Of a DNA stretch of 64,000 nucleotides, positions 33,833-42,806 are shown piece by piece. Position 1 is the first letter of the stretch. Each line of letters begins with the position of its first letter. The notes beneath the pieces are model-generated. The model was not told the origin of the DNA and did no database searches. It saw only the letters and a program-made list of their open reading frames with translations. Origin of the DNA: Methylomagnum ishizawai (GTDB lineage Bacteria; Pseudomonadota; Gammaproteobacteria; Methylococcales; Methylococcaceae). The stretch lies in contig NZ_AP019783.1 in the NCBI RefSeq assembly GCF_019670005.1, positions 3,188,150-3,252,149 on the forward strand. Direction: 5' to 3'. A program made the translations under genes and the position numbers.

Positions 33833-35176
33833 CTACGCCCCCAGCATCCCGAGCGCGGCCTCTGCCCGCTGCCGGGCTTGGTCCTGCACGGCGGACAGGC
33901 TTTTCCCGGACGCCGCCACCCTGAACTTGGCATAGGCCGGCAAGGCATCGAGGCTGGGCAACTCCCAGTCCTCGCCGGATTCGGTGGCGGCCAGCCAATG
34001 GGCCAGCGCCACCAGATCGGCCAGGGCCAGGGCCCCGTCCCTTTGGGGCCGGGTCCATTCGCTGGCCCGCAGCGGCAGGACGGTCCATTCCTTGGGGAGG
34101 TTCCAGCGTTCCAGCAGGAACGCCCCGAGCGTCCCGCCAACCCAGCGCGAAACCAGGGCGATATCGTCTTCCTGCCACAACTCGCGGGAAACCTGGGCCA
34201 CCAGGTCCAGGCAGACACCGCCGCCGACAGTGGAGAGCAAACCCGCCAAAGCCGCCCGTTCCCGGTCGATGCCGGGACATTGGGCCGCCAACTCCCAGCA
34301 CAGGGCCGAGCGGTGGAGGCTATCGCGCCACCAGCGCTGGCGCAGGCGGACCAGCAACGGATCGGCCCCGCTCTCCGGCTCCGGGCGGTACAAGGCGGCC
34401 AATAGCACGCGGATGGCCTTCGGCCCTAGGCGTTCGACCGCTTCCCGCCCATTCAAGAAAGCGCCATCGGCGGCGAAGAACAAAGGACTGTTGGCGACGG
34501 CGACCAGCTTGGCGGCGATGGCGGGATCGGTCAGGGCGATGGCGGCGATTTCCGGGGCCTCGGCCTGGCGACCCACGGCGGCTTGCAGGCAGGCCAGAAC
34601 CTGGGGCTGGACCGGGAGGCTCAAATGTCGGCGCGGATAGACATCGCGCAGCGCCCGGAGCAACGGATTGCCGCGCAGCCCGACGGGCAGCTTGGGATCG
34701 ACCCCCCATTCCCTGGGCTTGCGCAGGGCGCTATGGGCCATGAGGGACGGGGAAACCCGCAGCATCCACACCGGCGTCAGGGCGGTCGCCGTGACGCCTT
34801 CCTCGCGGTTGGCGCACAGCGGGAAATTGGCCTTCACATCGTCCGTCCCCAGTTCGTAGGCCGGCCCGGTCTTGGGGGTGACGCGCACCCGGCCCTCCAG
34901 CAGGTACCACAACGCCCGGTTGGGATCACCGATCCGGCACAAGACCCGGCCGGCCTCGTAAAATTCGGCCTCGCGCCCGGCCTGGAAGGCGGCCAGCTCA
35001 TCCTCGGCGAGATGGCGGATCGGGAACAACCGCCTGAGCATGGGCAGGGTGATGGGCATGGACTCGGATCCCGGCTTTCCCATCCTGGCCGATTCCTCCG
35101 CTCCCAATCCGACGCTTTCCGACCAACTCAGTAGGGATTCCGACCACCGGCTTTTTATGCGTGAGATCAACCGCAT
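33833..35176 (-). CDS. Cyclic-nucleotide-binding-like plus HDOD domain signalling protein
   Basis: 447 residues from the ATG at 35176, chosen because GAGGAA lies 7 bases upstream and within the alternative 7-codon extension (35197). Residues about 45-165 form a cNMP-binding-like fold (LFPIRHLAEDELAAFQAG, CRIGDPNRALWYLLEGRV). Residues about 190-400 form an HDOD domain: PEIAAIALTDPAIAAKLVAV, NSPLFFA and VERLGPKAIRVLL match its conserved helices, but the catalytic HD pair of true phosphodiesterases is absent, as usual for HDOD. Such proteins connect second-messenger input to motility, stress or competence. It is transcribed alone, with its own terminator. Confidence 0.85.
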   Translation of the reverse strand: MRLISRIKSRWSESLLSWSESVGLGAEESARMGKPGSESMPITLPMLRRLFPIRHLAEDELAAFQAGREAEFYEAGRVLCRIGDPNRALWYLLEGRVRVTPKTGPAYELGTDDVKANFPLCANREEGVTATALTPVWMLRVSPSLMAHSALRKPREWGVDPKLPVGLRGNPLLRALRDVYPRRHLSLPVQPQVLACLQAAVGRQAEAPEIAAIALTDPAIAAKLVAVANSPLFFAADGAFLNGREAVERLGPKAIRVLLAALYRPEPESGADPLLVRLRQRWWRDSLHRSALCWELAAQCPGIDRERAALAGLLSTVGGGVCLDLVAQVSRELWQEDDIALVSRWVGGTLGAFLLERWNLPKEWTVLPLRASEWTRPQRDGALALADLVALAHWLAATESGEDWELPSLDALPAYAKFRVAASGKSLSAVQDQARQRAEAALGMLGA

Positions 35177-35863
35177 TGTATTTCCTCGATGGTGCATTAA
35201 AGTTTTGTGTTTTTTTAAATAATATTAGACCAATTTGGCAAAATTTATAATCCGATCCATCCAGGCCACCGCCCCCGGCATGGACGGGCCGGCCCACTTC
35301 CGCCGGTCTCCCCCACCGGGGAACCCCGCTCCGCAAGCATAGTCCAGCCCTCGACCCCGCAGCCCAAGCCGGGCCTGGAAGCGGCCAAGCCTCGCGGCAT
35401 CGGTCGACACCCGCCCGCGTCCGGGCGGCCCAACGCTTTAGAGCGCGGGACGCCATCGAGCTATCGACCCAGAACAAGGCAACGCCCAGCCGGGGCTTCC
35501 AAACCCACCCCCCATCCCAATGGCAAGCCATCGGCGCGGCTCCACCAGACCCGCCCGTTGCATGGATAGCGGAACCCAAGCGATACCTCCCGCCCGGCCC
35601 CGATAAACCGGCACACCCATGGAACATCCCGGCGGATCGGTTTTAGCGGAAATAATGCCGCCGAGCGGGCATCGACCTCCACAAAGAGACAGGTATCACC
35701 CCGCATCCGCCCACTGCCCGGACACCCCATACCGGATAACGACAAACCGGGCCGCCCGGTAAACCACAGGCCCGCCCTCGGAAGACCGCTGACCCTGCTA
35801 TTTTTTACGCTGGGGCCATCTGGTATCTTCCAAGCCCTATACCGCGCAAAACCGCGCTCCTGG
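35177..35863. other. Gene-less divergent region between the HDOD gene and the pseudo-kinase gene
   Basis: About 690 bases. An AT-rich island at 35195-35250 (TTTTTTTAAATAATATTAG) probably holds the promoter of the minus-strand HDOD gene. A second AT patch, CTATTTTTTACG at about 35799, lies upstream of the plus-strand gene. Between them the sequence is ordinary GC-rich DNA with open frames lacking ribosome-binding sites or recognisable families. No repeat or RNA structure stood out. Confidence 0.45.
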
Positions 35864-37708
35864 ATGAATAACCATGCCACACCGCCGACACGAGACCCGA
35901 CCATGAGCATCGCTCCCCGGTCGATCCTGATCATCGACGCCGACCCGGACCGCCGCGCCGAACTGGGCCGCCGCCTGCGCCAAGGCCCACACCCCTACCA
36001 GATCGCCGAAGCCGAAACCTGGAGCGGGGGACTGGCCCTCAGCCGCGGCACCCCGCCCGATTGCGTATTGCTCGGGCCCACCACGGCGGCGGACGGCACG
36101 GAAACGTCCCCCTACCCGCTGGTCAGGGTCGCCGTCGAAGCTCGCGGGGACGCGCAGGACCCCGCCTGGCTGAGCGCCGCCATCGAGCGCGCCATCGAGC
36201 GCCATGCCCTGGCCGGCCCGGCACCGGCGGACGAACCCTGGCTCCAAGACCTGCGCGACCTGGACCGCCGGGCCGAGGATTTGCCGGAGCGGGACATCCT
36301 GGAACTGGGCCTCGCCATCGCGGCCCGCGCCACCGGCAGCGCGGTCGGCTATGCCCGCCTGGGCGGGGGCGACCACGAAACCATCGCGCTATATCCCCAG
36401 GATTCCGGCACCGACCCGGCCTGGAACCCCACCACACCCCCGCATCAACTGGAAGCGCCGGTCATCGAGGACGGCCAAACCCGCCTGCTGCTGCGTGTGG
36501 GCCACAAGCCGGACGATTACGACGAAGCCGACCAAACCCGCCTACGCCGGCTCGGGGACGAACTCCAGGCCATCCTGCGCCGCCGCCAAGCCCTGGACCG
36601 GCTGGCACGGGCGCGGGCGGCGGCGGAAGCCGACAGCCAGGCCAAGAGCGCCCTCCTCGCCCAGGCCGGCCAGGAAATCCAGGCCCCGCTGAACAGCCTG
36701 CTGGGCTGGGTCGAACGGCTGCGGCGGGAAGGCGTGGCCGAACGCCAGGCCGAGCCGCTCGACCGGATCGAAGCCCTGGCCCGGCATGCGTTGCGCCTGG
36801 CCGGGGATTGGCTCGGCCTCGCCGCCATCGAAGCGGAGGGAACGGCACCGGTGGCGGCCCCGTTCAACCTCAGCGAACTGATCCGCGCCACCCTGGACGG
36901 GCTCGGCACCCGCGCCCAGGCCAAGGGACTTTCGCTGCGGGTCAACCTGGCCCAGGTGCCGCGCCAACTCGAAGGCGACGCCCCCCGGCTCGGCCAAGCG
37001 TTAACGCACTACCTGGACAACGCCATCGAGTCCACCGAACGCGGCCATGTCACGCTTTCGGCCCGGATGGCGGGGGAAACCGCCGGGGATTGCCTGATCC
37101 GCTTCGAGGTCGCCGACAGCGGCCCCGCCACCCCCCATGAACGGCGGCTCGCCATCGCCCGGCGGCTGGCGGAGCGGATGGGCGGCGGGGCCGGGTCCGG
37201 GAGCGCCCCGGACGGCGGCAACCTGTTCTGGTTCACGGCGCGGCTACGCAAGGGCCACCCCGCCCCGCCCCAGGCGGCCGTCCCCCCGGAAGCCCGGCTC
37301 CGGCGCGACCACCGGGGCACCCGCATCCTGCTGGTCGAGGACGATATCATCAGCCAGGAAGTGGCCCTGATGCTGCTGGAGGAAACCGGCCTCTCCGCCG
37401 ACCTGGCCGCGAACGGCAGGGAAGCGTTGCGGCTGCTGGCGCAAGGCGGCTACGCCCTGATCCTGATGGACATGCAGATGCCGGAAATGGACGGCCTGGA
37501 AACCACCCGCCATATCCGCCGGCAGCCCGGTTTCCAGGACGTCCCCATCGTGGCCCTGACCGCCAACGCCTTCCAGGAAGACCGTAGCGCCTGCTTCGCG
37601 GCCGGCATGGACGACTTCATCGCCAAGCCGGTGGACCCCGGCATGTTGTTCGCCACCCTGCTCAAATGGCTGGAACGCGGCCACAAAAGCCCCCCGCCCG
37701 CCCCCTGA
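35864..37708 (+). CDS. Pseudo-histidine kinase with C-terminal receiver domain
   Basis: 614 residues; an internal ATG at 35903 (MSIAPRSILIIDADPD) is an equally good start. Residues about 18-110 look like a receiver (ILIIDADPDRRAELGRRLRQ) without an acceptor Asp at the expected place. A linker with GAF-like features follows. The dimerisation helix reads AQAGQEIQAPLNSLLGWVER: the phospho-accepting His of S-H-E-I-R-T-P is Gln. The ATPase-like region keeps the N-box Asn (HYLDNAIEST) and one Asp (VADSGPAT), but the glycine-rich lid is missing. The final receiver is intact (LLVEDDIISQE, LILMDMQMPEMDG, ALTANAF, then AKPVDP). Likely a phosphorelay adaptor rather than a kinase (inference). Confidence 0.85.
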   Translation: MNNHATPPTRDPTMSIAPRSILIIDADPDRRAELGRRLRQGPHPYQIAEAETWSGGLALSRGTPPDCVLLGPTTAADGTETSPYPLVRVAVEARGDAQDPAWLSAAIERAIERHALAGPAPADEPWLQDLRDLDRRAEDLPERDILELGLAIAARATGSAVGYARLGGGDHETIALYPQDSGTDPAWNPTTPPHQLEAPVIEDGQTRLLLRVGHKPDDYDEADQTRLRRLGDELQAILRRRQALDRLARARAAAEADSQAKSALLAQAGQEIQAPLNSLLGWVERLRREGVAERQAEPLDRIEALARHALRLAGDWLGLAAIEAEGTAPVAAPFNLSELIRATLDGLGTRAQAKGLSLRVNLAQVPRQLEGDAPRLGQALTHYLDNAIESTERGHVTLSARMAGETAGDCLIRFEVADSGPATPHERRLAIARRLAERMGGGAGSGSAPDGGNLFWFTARLRKGHPAPPQAAVPPEARLRRDHRGTRILLVEDDIISQEVALMLLEETGLSADLAANGREALRLLAQGGYALILMDMQMPEMDGLETTRHIRRQPGFQDVPIVALTANAFQEDRSACFAAGMDDFIAKPVDPGMLFATLLKWLERGHKSPPPAP

Positions 37709-37973
37709 GCGCGGCCCGGACCCCATCCCCGGCAAATCTGTCCAAAATACCGCTAAAAACGCTCATACCGACACGACCGGCCGATTATCGATTACCATGA
37801 TAAGACGCGGGCACAATGGCACACGAAACTCCCTCCGCCAGCTTTCGTCCATTCCTCGCCACAGGCCCAAACCAGGGCATGGGTCCGGCCCGCACAGGCC
37901 CAGTGCCTCCCCGGCGGTGCAGTCCGCACCGGCGGACCCGGCCTGAACCAGTGTTTGCCAAAGGAGATTCCCT

Positions 37974-40900
37974 ATGACGGAACCGGACGACTTCGCCCCA
38001 TGGTTCGTGCCCGGGCCGACCCCGCGCCCCGCCTTGGAGTCGCCGGAACCGACGTGGAAAATCCTCTTGGTGGACGCCGACCCGGACATCCACGCCGCGC
38101 TGCGCCGGACGCTCGGCGGGGAGCGGGTCGAGGAACGGCGGCTCGAACTGCTGGACGCCGACTCCCCGGCGGCGGCGCCCACCCTCCTCGCCCAACATCC
38201 CGACACCGCCCTGCTCCTGCTCGACATCGCGCAAGACACCGAACCGGCCGGACTGGACCTCCTGCGCCACATCCGCCAAGGCCTCGGCAACCACACCCTA
38301 CAGGTCGTACTGCTCACCGGCCAAGCCGACTACGTCCCCGGACGCCAGACCGTGCGCGACCACGGCATCCATGGCTACCAACTCAAGCCGGAGCTGGCCA
38401 CCGACCGGGTGTTCCTCGCGGTCCACGCCGCCCTCCGCACCCACCACACCCTCCGCGAACTGCACGCGCTCAAGCTGGGCCTCGAAGCCCAGGTGCGCGA
38501 GCGCACGGCGGCCCTCGAAGCCAGCAACCAACGCCTGAGCGAAACCCAGTTCGCCATGGACCGGATCGGCATCGCCATCCGCTGGGCCGACGCCGAGGGC
38601 CGCCTCCTCTACGTCAACGACGCGGCCTGCGCCATGCTGGGCTATAGCCGCGGGGAACTGCTGGGGATGAGGATGCCGGATATCGATCCCAACCTCGCCG
38701 GGGAAGGCTTCCCGGAACGGGTCCGGCCCATCCAGGAACGCGGCTACGGCCATTTCGAGTCGGTCAACCTCCACAAGGACGGCCATCCGATCCCGGTCGA
38801 GGTCAAGCTGTACTACCGGGAAACCGCCCCAGGGCTGGGCGGCTTCATCGCCTTCGTGACCGACATCAGCGAACGCCACGCCGCCGAGGAAGCCCTCCTG
38901 CGCGCCAAACAGGCCGCCGAACAGGCCAGCCAGTCCAAGAGCGCCTTCCTCGCCAATATGAGCCACGAGCTACGCACCCCGATGAACGCCATCGTCGGGC
39001 TCACCCACCTGCTCCAGAACGGCGCCCAGGGCCCGGACCAGCGCGACAAGCTACGCAAGATTTCCGAATCGGCCCGCCACCTGCTCGCGGTCATCAACGC
39101 CATCCTGGATTTCTCCAAGATCGAGGCCGGGAAGTTCAACCTGGACGCCACCGATTTCGAGTTCGAGCCGATCCTGGGCCGGGTCGCCGCCCTGGTCCTG
39201 GAGAACGCCCGCGCCAAGGGGCTGAACCTGGTGGTCGATATCGACCCCAGGCTGTGCCGGGGTTTCCGGGGCGACCCCACCCGGCTGACCCAGGCCCTGC
39301 TCAACTACGCCGGCAACGCGGTGAAATTCACCGACCAGGGCACCATCGTCCTGCACGCCCACCTGCTGGAGGAAACCGTCCAGGACGCCCTGATCCACTG
39401 CGAGGTGCGCGACACCGGCATCGGCATCGCCCCGGAGATCGCCGGACGCCTGTTCCAGGCCTTCGAGCAGGCCGACGCCGGCACCACCCGCCGCCACGGC
39501 GGCACCGGGCTGGGACTCGCCATCACCCGGCGGCTGGCGGAAATGATGGGCGGGAGCGTCGGCGTCGCCAGCGAACCCGGCCTGGGCAGCACCTTCTGGC
39601 TCACCGCGCGGCTGGAAAAATCCGACCTCCCGGCCGCCGCCGTGCCCCGGCCCTATGCCACGGGGCTGAGCGTGCTGGTGGCCGACGACCTGCCGGAAGC
39701 CCGGCTGGTGCTGGCCGAATTGCTGGCGACGTTGGGCTTCCGCGCCGAAACCACCGGCAACGGCGCGCTGGCGCTGGACCTATTGCAACGGGCCGACCAG
39801 GCCGGGGCACCCTTCGACCTGGTGGTCCTGGATTGGCGGATGCCGGGGCTGGACGGGATCGAAACCGCCCGCTGCCTGCGCGGCCTGGCCTTGTCGCACC
39901 CGCCCGTCCGGCTGCTAGTCACCGCCTACGACGAACCGGGGCTCAAGGAACTGGCGGGCGGGGCCGGATTCGACGCGGTACTGGACAAGCCGGTCACGCC
40001 CTCGGCCCTGCATAACAGCCTGATGCGCATCCTGGGCGGCGAACCCCACGCCCCCGCCCCGCCCCACGCCCCCGCCCCCAGCCTGCTGCCCAAGGGGGCG
40101 CGGGTGCTGCTCTGCGAGGACAACCCCATCAACCGCGATGTGGCCCTGGAACTGCTGCGGGAAGCCGGACTGGTGGTCGATGTGGCGGAAAACGGGGCCG
40201 AGGCGCTGGACAAGGCGGGACGCCAGGACTACGCCCTGATCTTCATGGACGTGCAGATGCCGGTGATGGACGGACTGGAGGCCACCCGCGCCATCCGCGC
40301 CCTGCCGGACCGCCAGCAAGTGCCCATCCTCGCCATGACCGCCAACGCCTTCAGCGAGGACCGCCAGCGCTGCCTGGAAGCCGGGATGAACGATTATGTC
40401 GCCAAGCCGGTGGACCCGGAACTCTTGTTCGCCACCCTGGAAAAATGGCTGAGGCGGCCCGCCCCGCCCACCATCCCCGGACCGCTGGCGCTGCGCAGCC
40501 TGCCGTTCCCGGTCCAGATCGCCGGTCTCGATATCGAGACCGGGTGCCGGAGGAGCGGCGGCAAGCCGGAACGCTACCTGCGGCTCTTGCGGATGTTCCT
40601 GGAGCACCACGCCGAGGACATGGCGCTCCTGCGCGAGCGGTTGGGCGCGGGCGACCGGGCCGGGGCGGAGCGGCTGGCCCATAGCCTCAAGGGCGCGGCG
40701 GGCACGCTGGGCGCGACCCGGCTGCACCGCCTCGCCAGCGAGATCAACCGCGACCTCCTCGAACCCTCGGACCCCGGCCAAGCCGGGGAGCGCATCGCCG
40801 AGTGCGAGCGGGAACTGGCCCAACTCGCGGCCCAGGTCCGCGCCTTGCCCAGCCTGGCCGAAGCGGCCCACCCCATCGATCCCACCCAAGCCCTGGCCGC

Positions 40901-41081
40901 CGCCCAACGCCTGGAAGCCCTGCTCGCCGACGACGATATCCAGGCCGGGACGGCGCTGCGGGAGGCCGGCCCGGTATTGCGCGCGGCCTACGGTCCCGGC
41001 ATCGAGGAAATCGAACGGCTGGTCGGCAACTACGACTATCAACCCGCCCTGGAAGCCCTGCGCGCCTTGCTGGCACGCTGA
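37974..41081 (+). CDS. Hybrid histidine kinase: receiver, PAS, kinase, two receivers, Hpt
   Basis: 1035 residues, no transmembrane helix, so cytoplasmic. AAAGGAG lies 7 bases before the ATG. Order: degenerate receiver (about 29-150, [18 protein letters not shown]), helix, PAS (about 185-300), HisKA with [18 protein letters not shown], ATPase with [16 protein letters not shown] and GGTGLGLAI, receiver 2 ([23 protein letters not shown]), receiver 3 ([24 protein letters not shown]), then Hpt with [13 protein letters not shown]. The complete relay His-Asp-His is on one chain, so the output should be a separate receiver protein, possibly the neighbouring pseudo-kinase. PAS to kinase resembles the same segment of the seven-PAS kinase at 4768-9471, which suggests duplication. 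Confidence 0.92.
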   Translation: MTEPDDFAPWFVPGPTPRPALESPEPTWKILLVDADPDIHAALRRTLGGERVEERRLELLDADSPAAAPTLLAQHPDTALLLLDIAQDTEPAGLDLLRHIRQGLGNHTLQVVLLTGQADYVPGRQTVRDHGIHGYQLKPELATDRVFLAVHAALRTHHTLRELHALKLGLEAQVRERTAALEASNQRLSETQFAMDRIGIAIRWADAEGRLLYVNDAACAMLGYSRGELLGMRMPDIDPNLAGEGFPERVRPIQERGYGHFESVNLHKDGHPIPVEVKLYYRETAPGLGGFIAFVTDISERHAAEEALLRAKQAAEQASQSKSAFLANMSHELRTPMNAIVGLTHLLQNGAQGPDQRDKLRKISESARHLLAVINAILDFSKIEAGKFNLDATDFEFEPILGRVAALVLENARAKGLNLVVDIDPRLCRGFRGDPTRLTQALLNYAGNAVKFTDQGTIVLHAHLLEETVQDALIHCEVRDTGIGIAPEIAGRLFQAFEQADAGTTRRHGGTGLGLAITRRLAEMMGGSVGVASEPGLGSTFWLTARLEKSDLPAAAVPRPYATGLSVLVADDLPEARLVLAELLATLGFRAETTGNGALALDLLQRADQAGAPFDLVVLDWRMPGLDGIETARCLRGLALSHPPVRLLVTAYDEPGLKELAGGAGFDAVLDKPVTPSALHNSLMRILGGEPHAPAPPHAPAPSLLPKGARVLLCEDNPINRDVALELLREAGLVVDVAENGAEALDKAGRQDYALIFMDVQMPVMDGLEATRAIRALPDRQQVPILAMTANAFSEDRQRCLEAGMNDYVAKPVDPELLFATLEKWLRRPAPPTIPGPLALRSLPFPVQIAGLDIETGCRRSGGKPERYLRLLRMFLEHHAEDMALLRERLGAGDRAGAERLAHSLKGAAGTLGATRLHRLASEINRDLLEPSDPGQAGERIAECERELAQLAAQVRALPSLAEAAHPIDPTQALAAAQRLEALLADDDIQAGTALREAGPVLRAAYGPGIEEIERLVGNYDYQPALEALRALLAR

Positions 41082-41205
41082 CCGCCGCCCCGGATCGCAA
41101 ACGAGACCGTGCTACGCCAGGACGCGGGAAAGCGGCGGTGACTCACGGCCTGGGCTTGGTGCTAACATTCGCCATCCATGACCCGAGACTAGGAGACCCT
41201 CCACC

Positions 41206-41832
41206 ATGCCGCGCACCTCCCTCAAGCAAGACCCGCCCGCGACCGAACAACCCACGCGCCGCCGCGCCGTCGCCCTCAAAAAAAAGCCGCAGGGCGTGGC
41301 GACCGACCAGTTCTTCTACTTCTTCCTGCGGCTCAGAAAGGGCGAGATCCGCCGCGTGGTACAGCGCGTGCAATCCCTTTACCCGGACGAAAGCACCGAA
41401 CAACTGGCCCGCCGCCTGATCCTGGCCCAATGCTCGCTGTCCCTGGTGGGCGGCGCCCTCCTGCACCTGCCGCAGTTGTTCCCCGGCGCGGGGAACATCC
41501 TGAAACTGGCCGGCTTCGTGGGCGGGGCGTCGATGATGGCCCGCATGAACCTGTATCTGATCCTGGAAATCGCCCTGCTCTACGGCCAGGACATCGACGA
41601 CCAGGCACGGGTCGGGGAAATGATGGCGGTGGTGGCGGCCTCGGGCGCGTCCGCCGCGATGCCCTTGCTGGTCAACGCGCTGGATTGGGTGCCGGTGGCG
41701 GCGATCCCGGCGTCCGGGCTGAGCGCCAGCGCCGTGTCCAAGCTGGTCGGGGAAGCGGCCATCGCCTTCTACAAGTCCCGCCGCGACGCCCAGGCGGCGG
41801 CGCAGGAAGCCATGCCCGCCTTGGCCGGCTAG
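41206..41832 (+). CDS. Hypothetical protein with hydrophobic segments
   Basis: 208 residues. A basic N-terminus (TRRRAVALKKKPQG) precedes a helical, amphipathic region (DQFFYFFLRLRKGEIRRVVQ, YPDESTEQLARRLILAQC). Several hydrophobic stretches follow (LSLVGGALLHLPQLFPGAGN, MARMNLYLILEIALLYGQDI, VAASGASAAMPLLVNALDWV), and a charged helix ends the protein. The general look recalls EcsC-type or DUF697-type membrane-associated proteins, but no signature was certain. It stands alone, 124 bases after the kinase, with GGAGA 9 bases before the ATG. Confidence 0.75.
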   Translation: MPRTSLKQDPPATEQPTRRRAVALKKKPQGVATDQFFYFFLRLRKGEIRRVVQRVQSLYPDESTEQLARRLILAQCSLSLVGGALLHLPQLFPGAGNILKLAGFVGGASMMARMNLYLILEIALLYGQDIDDQARVGEMMAVVAASGASAAMPLLVNALDWVPVAAIPASGLSASAVSKLVGEAAIAFYKSRRDAQAAAQEAMPALAG

Positions 41833-41942
41833 GCCGTCCGTGGGTTGTAGGCCGTAGGAACGGGGTTATCCGCCTTTTGGCGATCCAAGCCACGGACCCG
41901 GCCCGGACGGCGGGGTGGGTTTCCCAGCCCGCCGTCCGGGGA

Positions 41943-42047
41943 TCATCGCCTTGGCCCGCGGCGATCCACCTCTGCGGAATGGATCAACACCAGGACGATG
42001 AACACCACCACCAGCCCCCCCGCGGCCAATATCGTCGTTATTCCCAT
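41943..42047 (-). CDS. 34-residue single-helix membrane peptide downstream of carbonic anhydrase
   Basis: The frame starts with ATGGGAATAACG and ends at TGA (41943-41945). The peptide is one transmembrane helix, ILAAGGLVVVFIVLVLIHS, followed by a charged tail (AEVDRRGPRR). A strong GGAGGT lies 5 bases before the start, and the gene begins 14 bases after the carbonic anhydrase stop on the same strand, so it should be co-translated. Very short membrane peptides often attach to transporters. Here the likely partner is the SulP protein two genes upstream (inference). Confidence 0.65.
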   Translation of the reverse strand: MGITTILAAGGLVVVFIVLVLIHSAEVDRRGPRR

Positions 42048-42061
42048 CGCCCACCTCCCGC

Positions 42062-42700
42062 CTAGGCCTCGGCGTATTCGTAGATCGGATTCACCAGGCT
42101 GCCCGGCGGCAGGCTGATGAGCGGCGAAATGATCCCGTCGCCCAAACCGTAGACCCAACCATGCAGGGTGGGACGGCGCTTGCGCTTCCAGGCCTGCTGC
42201 ACCAGCGAGGTATGGGCGAGGTTGTACACCTGCTCGACGACGTTCAATTCCACCAGCCGGTGGGCGCGTTCCTCCTCGCCGGGCAGGGCTTCGAGTTCGG
42301 CCTGGTGCAGGCGGTAGACATCCTTGATGTGCTTCAGCCATTTGTTGAGGATGGGCAGGGCCGGGTTCTGCCGCTTCAAAGCCGCCCGGATGCCGCCGCA
42401 GTTGTAGTGGCCGCAGACGATGATATGCCCGACCTCCAGCACATCCACGGCGTATTGCAACACGCCCAGGCTGCTGAAATCGGTGGTGATGACCTGGTTG
42501 GCGATATTGCGGTGGACGAACATCTCGCCCGGCTGGGCGTTGACGATGATCTCGGCGGGCACCCGGCTGTCGGCGCAGCCGATCCACAGGAACTCGGGCC
42601 GCTGCCCGCCCGCCAGATGCTCGAAATAACCCGGCTCCTTGGCGCTTTTTTCCCCGGCCCAGGCGCGGTTTTCCAACAGGAGTCTTTCGAAGGGTTGCAT
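42062..42700 (-). CDS. Beta-carbonic anhydrase
   Basis: 212 residues, interconverting CO2 and bicarbonate. Zinc ligands Cys42 (IGCADSRVP), His98 and Cys101 (GHYNCGG) and the catalytic dyad Asp44-Arg46 are in place. The start at 42700 follows GGGAGAT; longer extensions upstream are low-complexity. No signal peptide, so cytoplasmic. It lies 106 bases downstream of a SulP transporter on the same strand, which fits bicarbonate uptake and conversion. The C-terminal segment GWVYGLGDGIISPLI is the conserved family end, so the length is normal. Confidence 0.94.
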   Translation of the reverse strand: MQPFERLLLENRAWAGEKSAKEPGYFEHLAGGQRPEFLWIGCADSRVPAEIIVNAQPGEMFVHRNIANQVITTDFSSLGVLQYAVDVLEVGHIIVCGHYNCGGIRAALKRQNPALPILNKWLKHIKDVYRLHQAELEALPGEEERAHRLVELNVVEQVYNLAHTSLVQQAWKRKRRPTLHGWVYGLGDGIISPLISLPPGSLVNPIYEYAEA

Positions 42701-42806
42701 GGTATCTCCCCGGATGGCTGTAAAAGGCGGAACCGGCGCGGGAACCCACATCCCGCCGCGAGGGGGTAAACGGCCAGGACACACCCCCGCGCCGGTCCCG
42801 GAACCG

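Noticed and set aside
35438-35934. Open frames in the region upstream of the pseudo-kinase
   Set aside because: Trp/Gly/Arg-rich, overlapping on several frames, without start signals.
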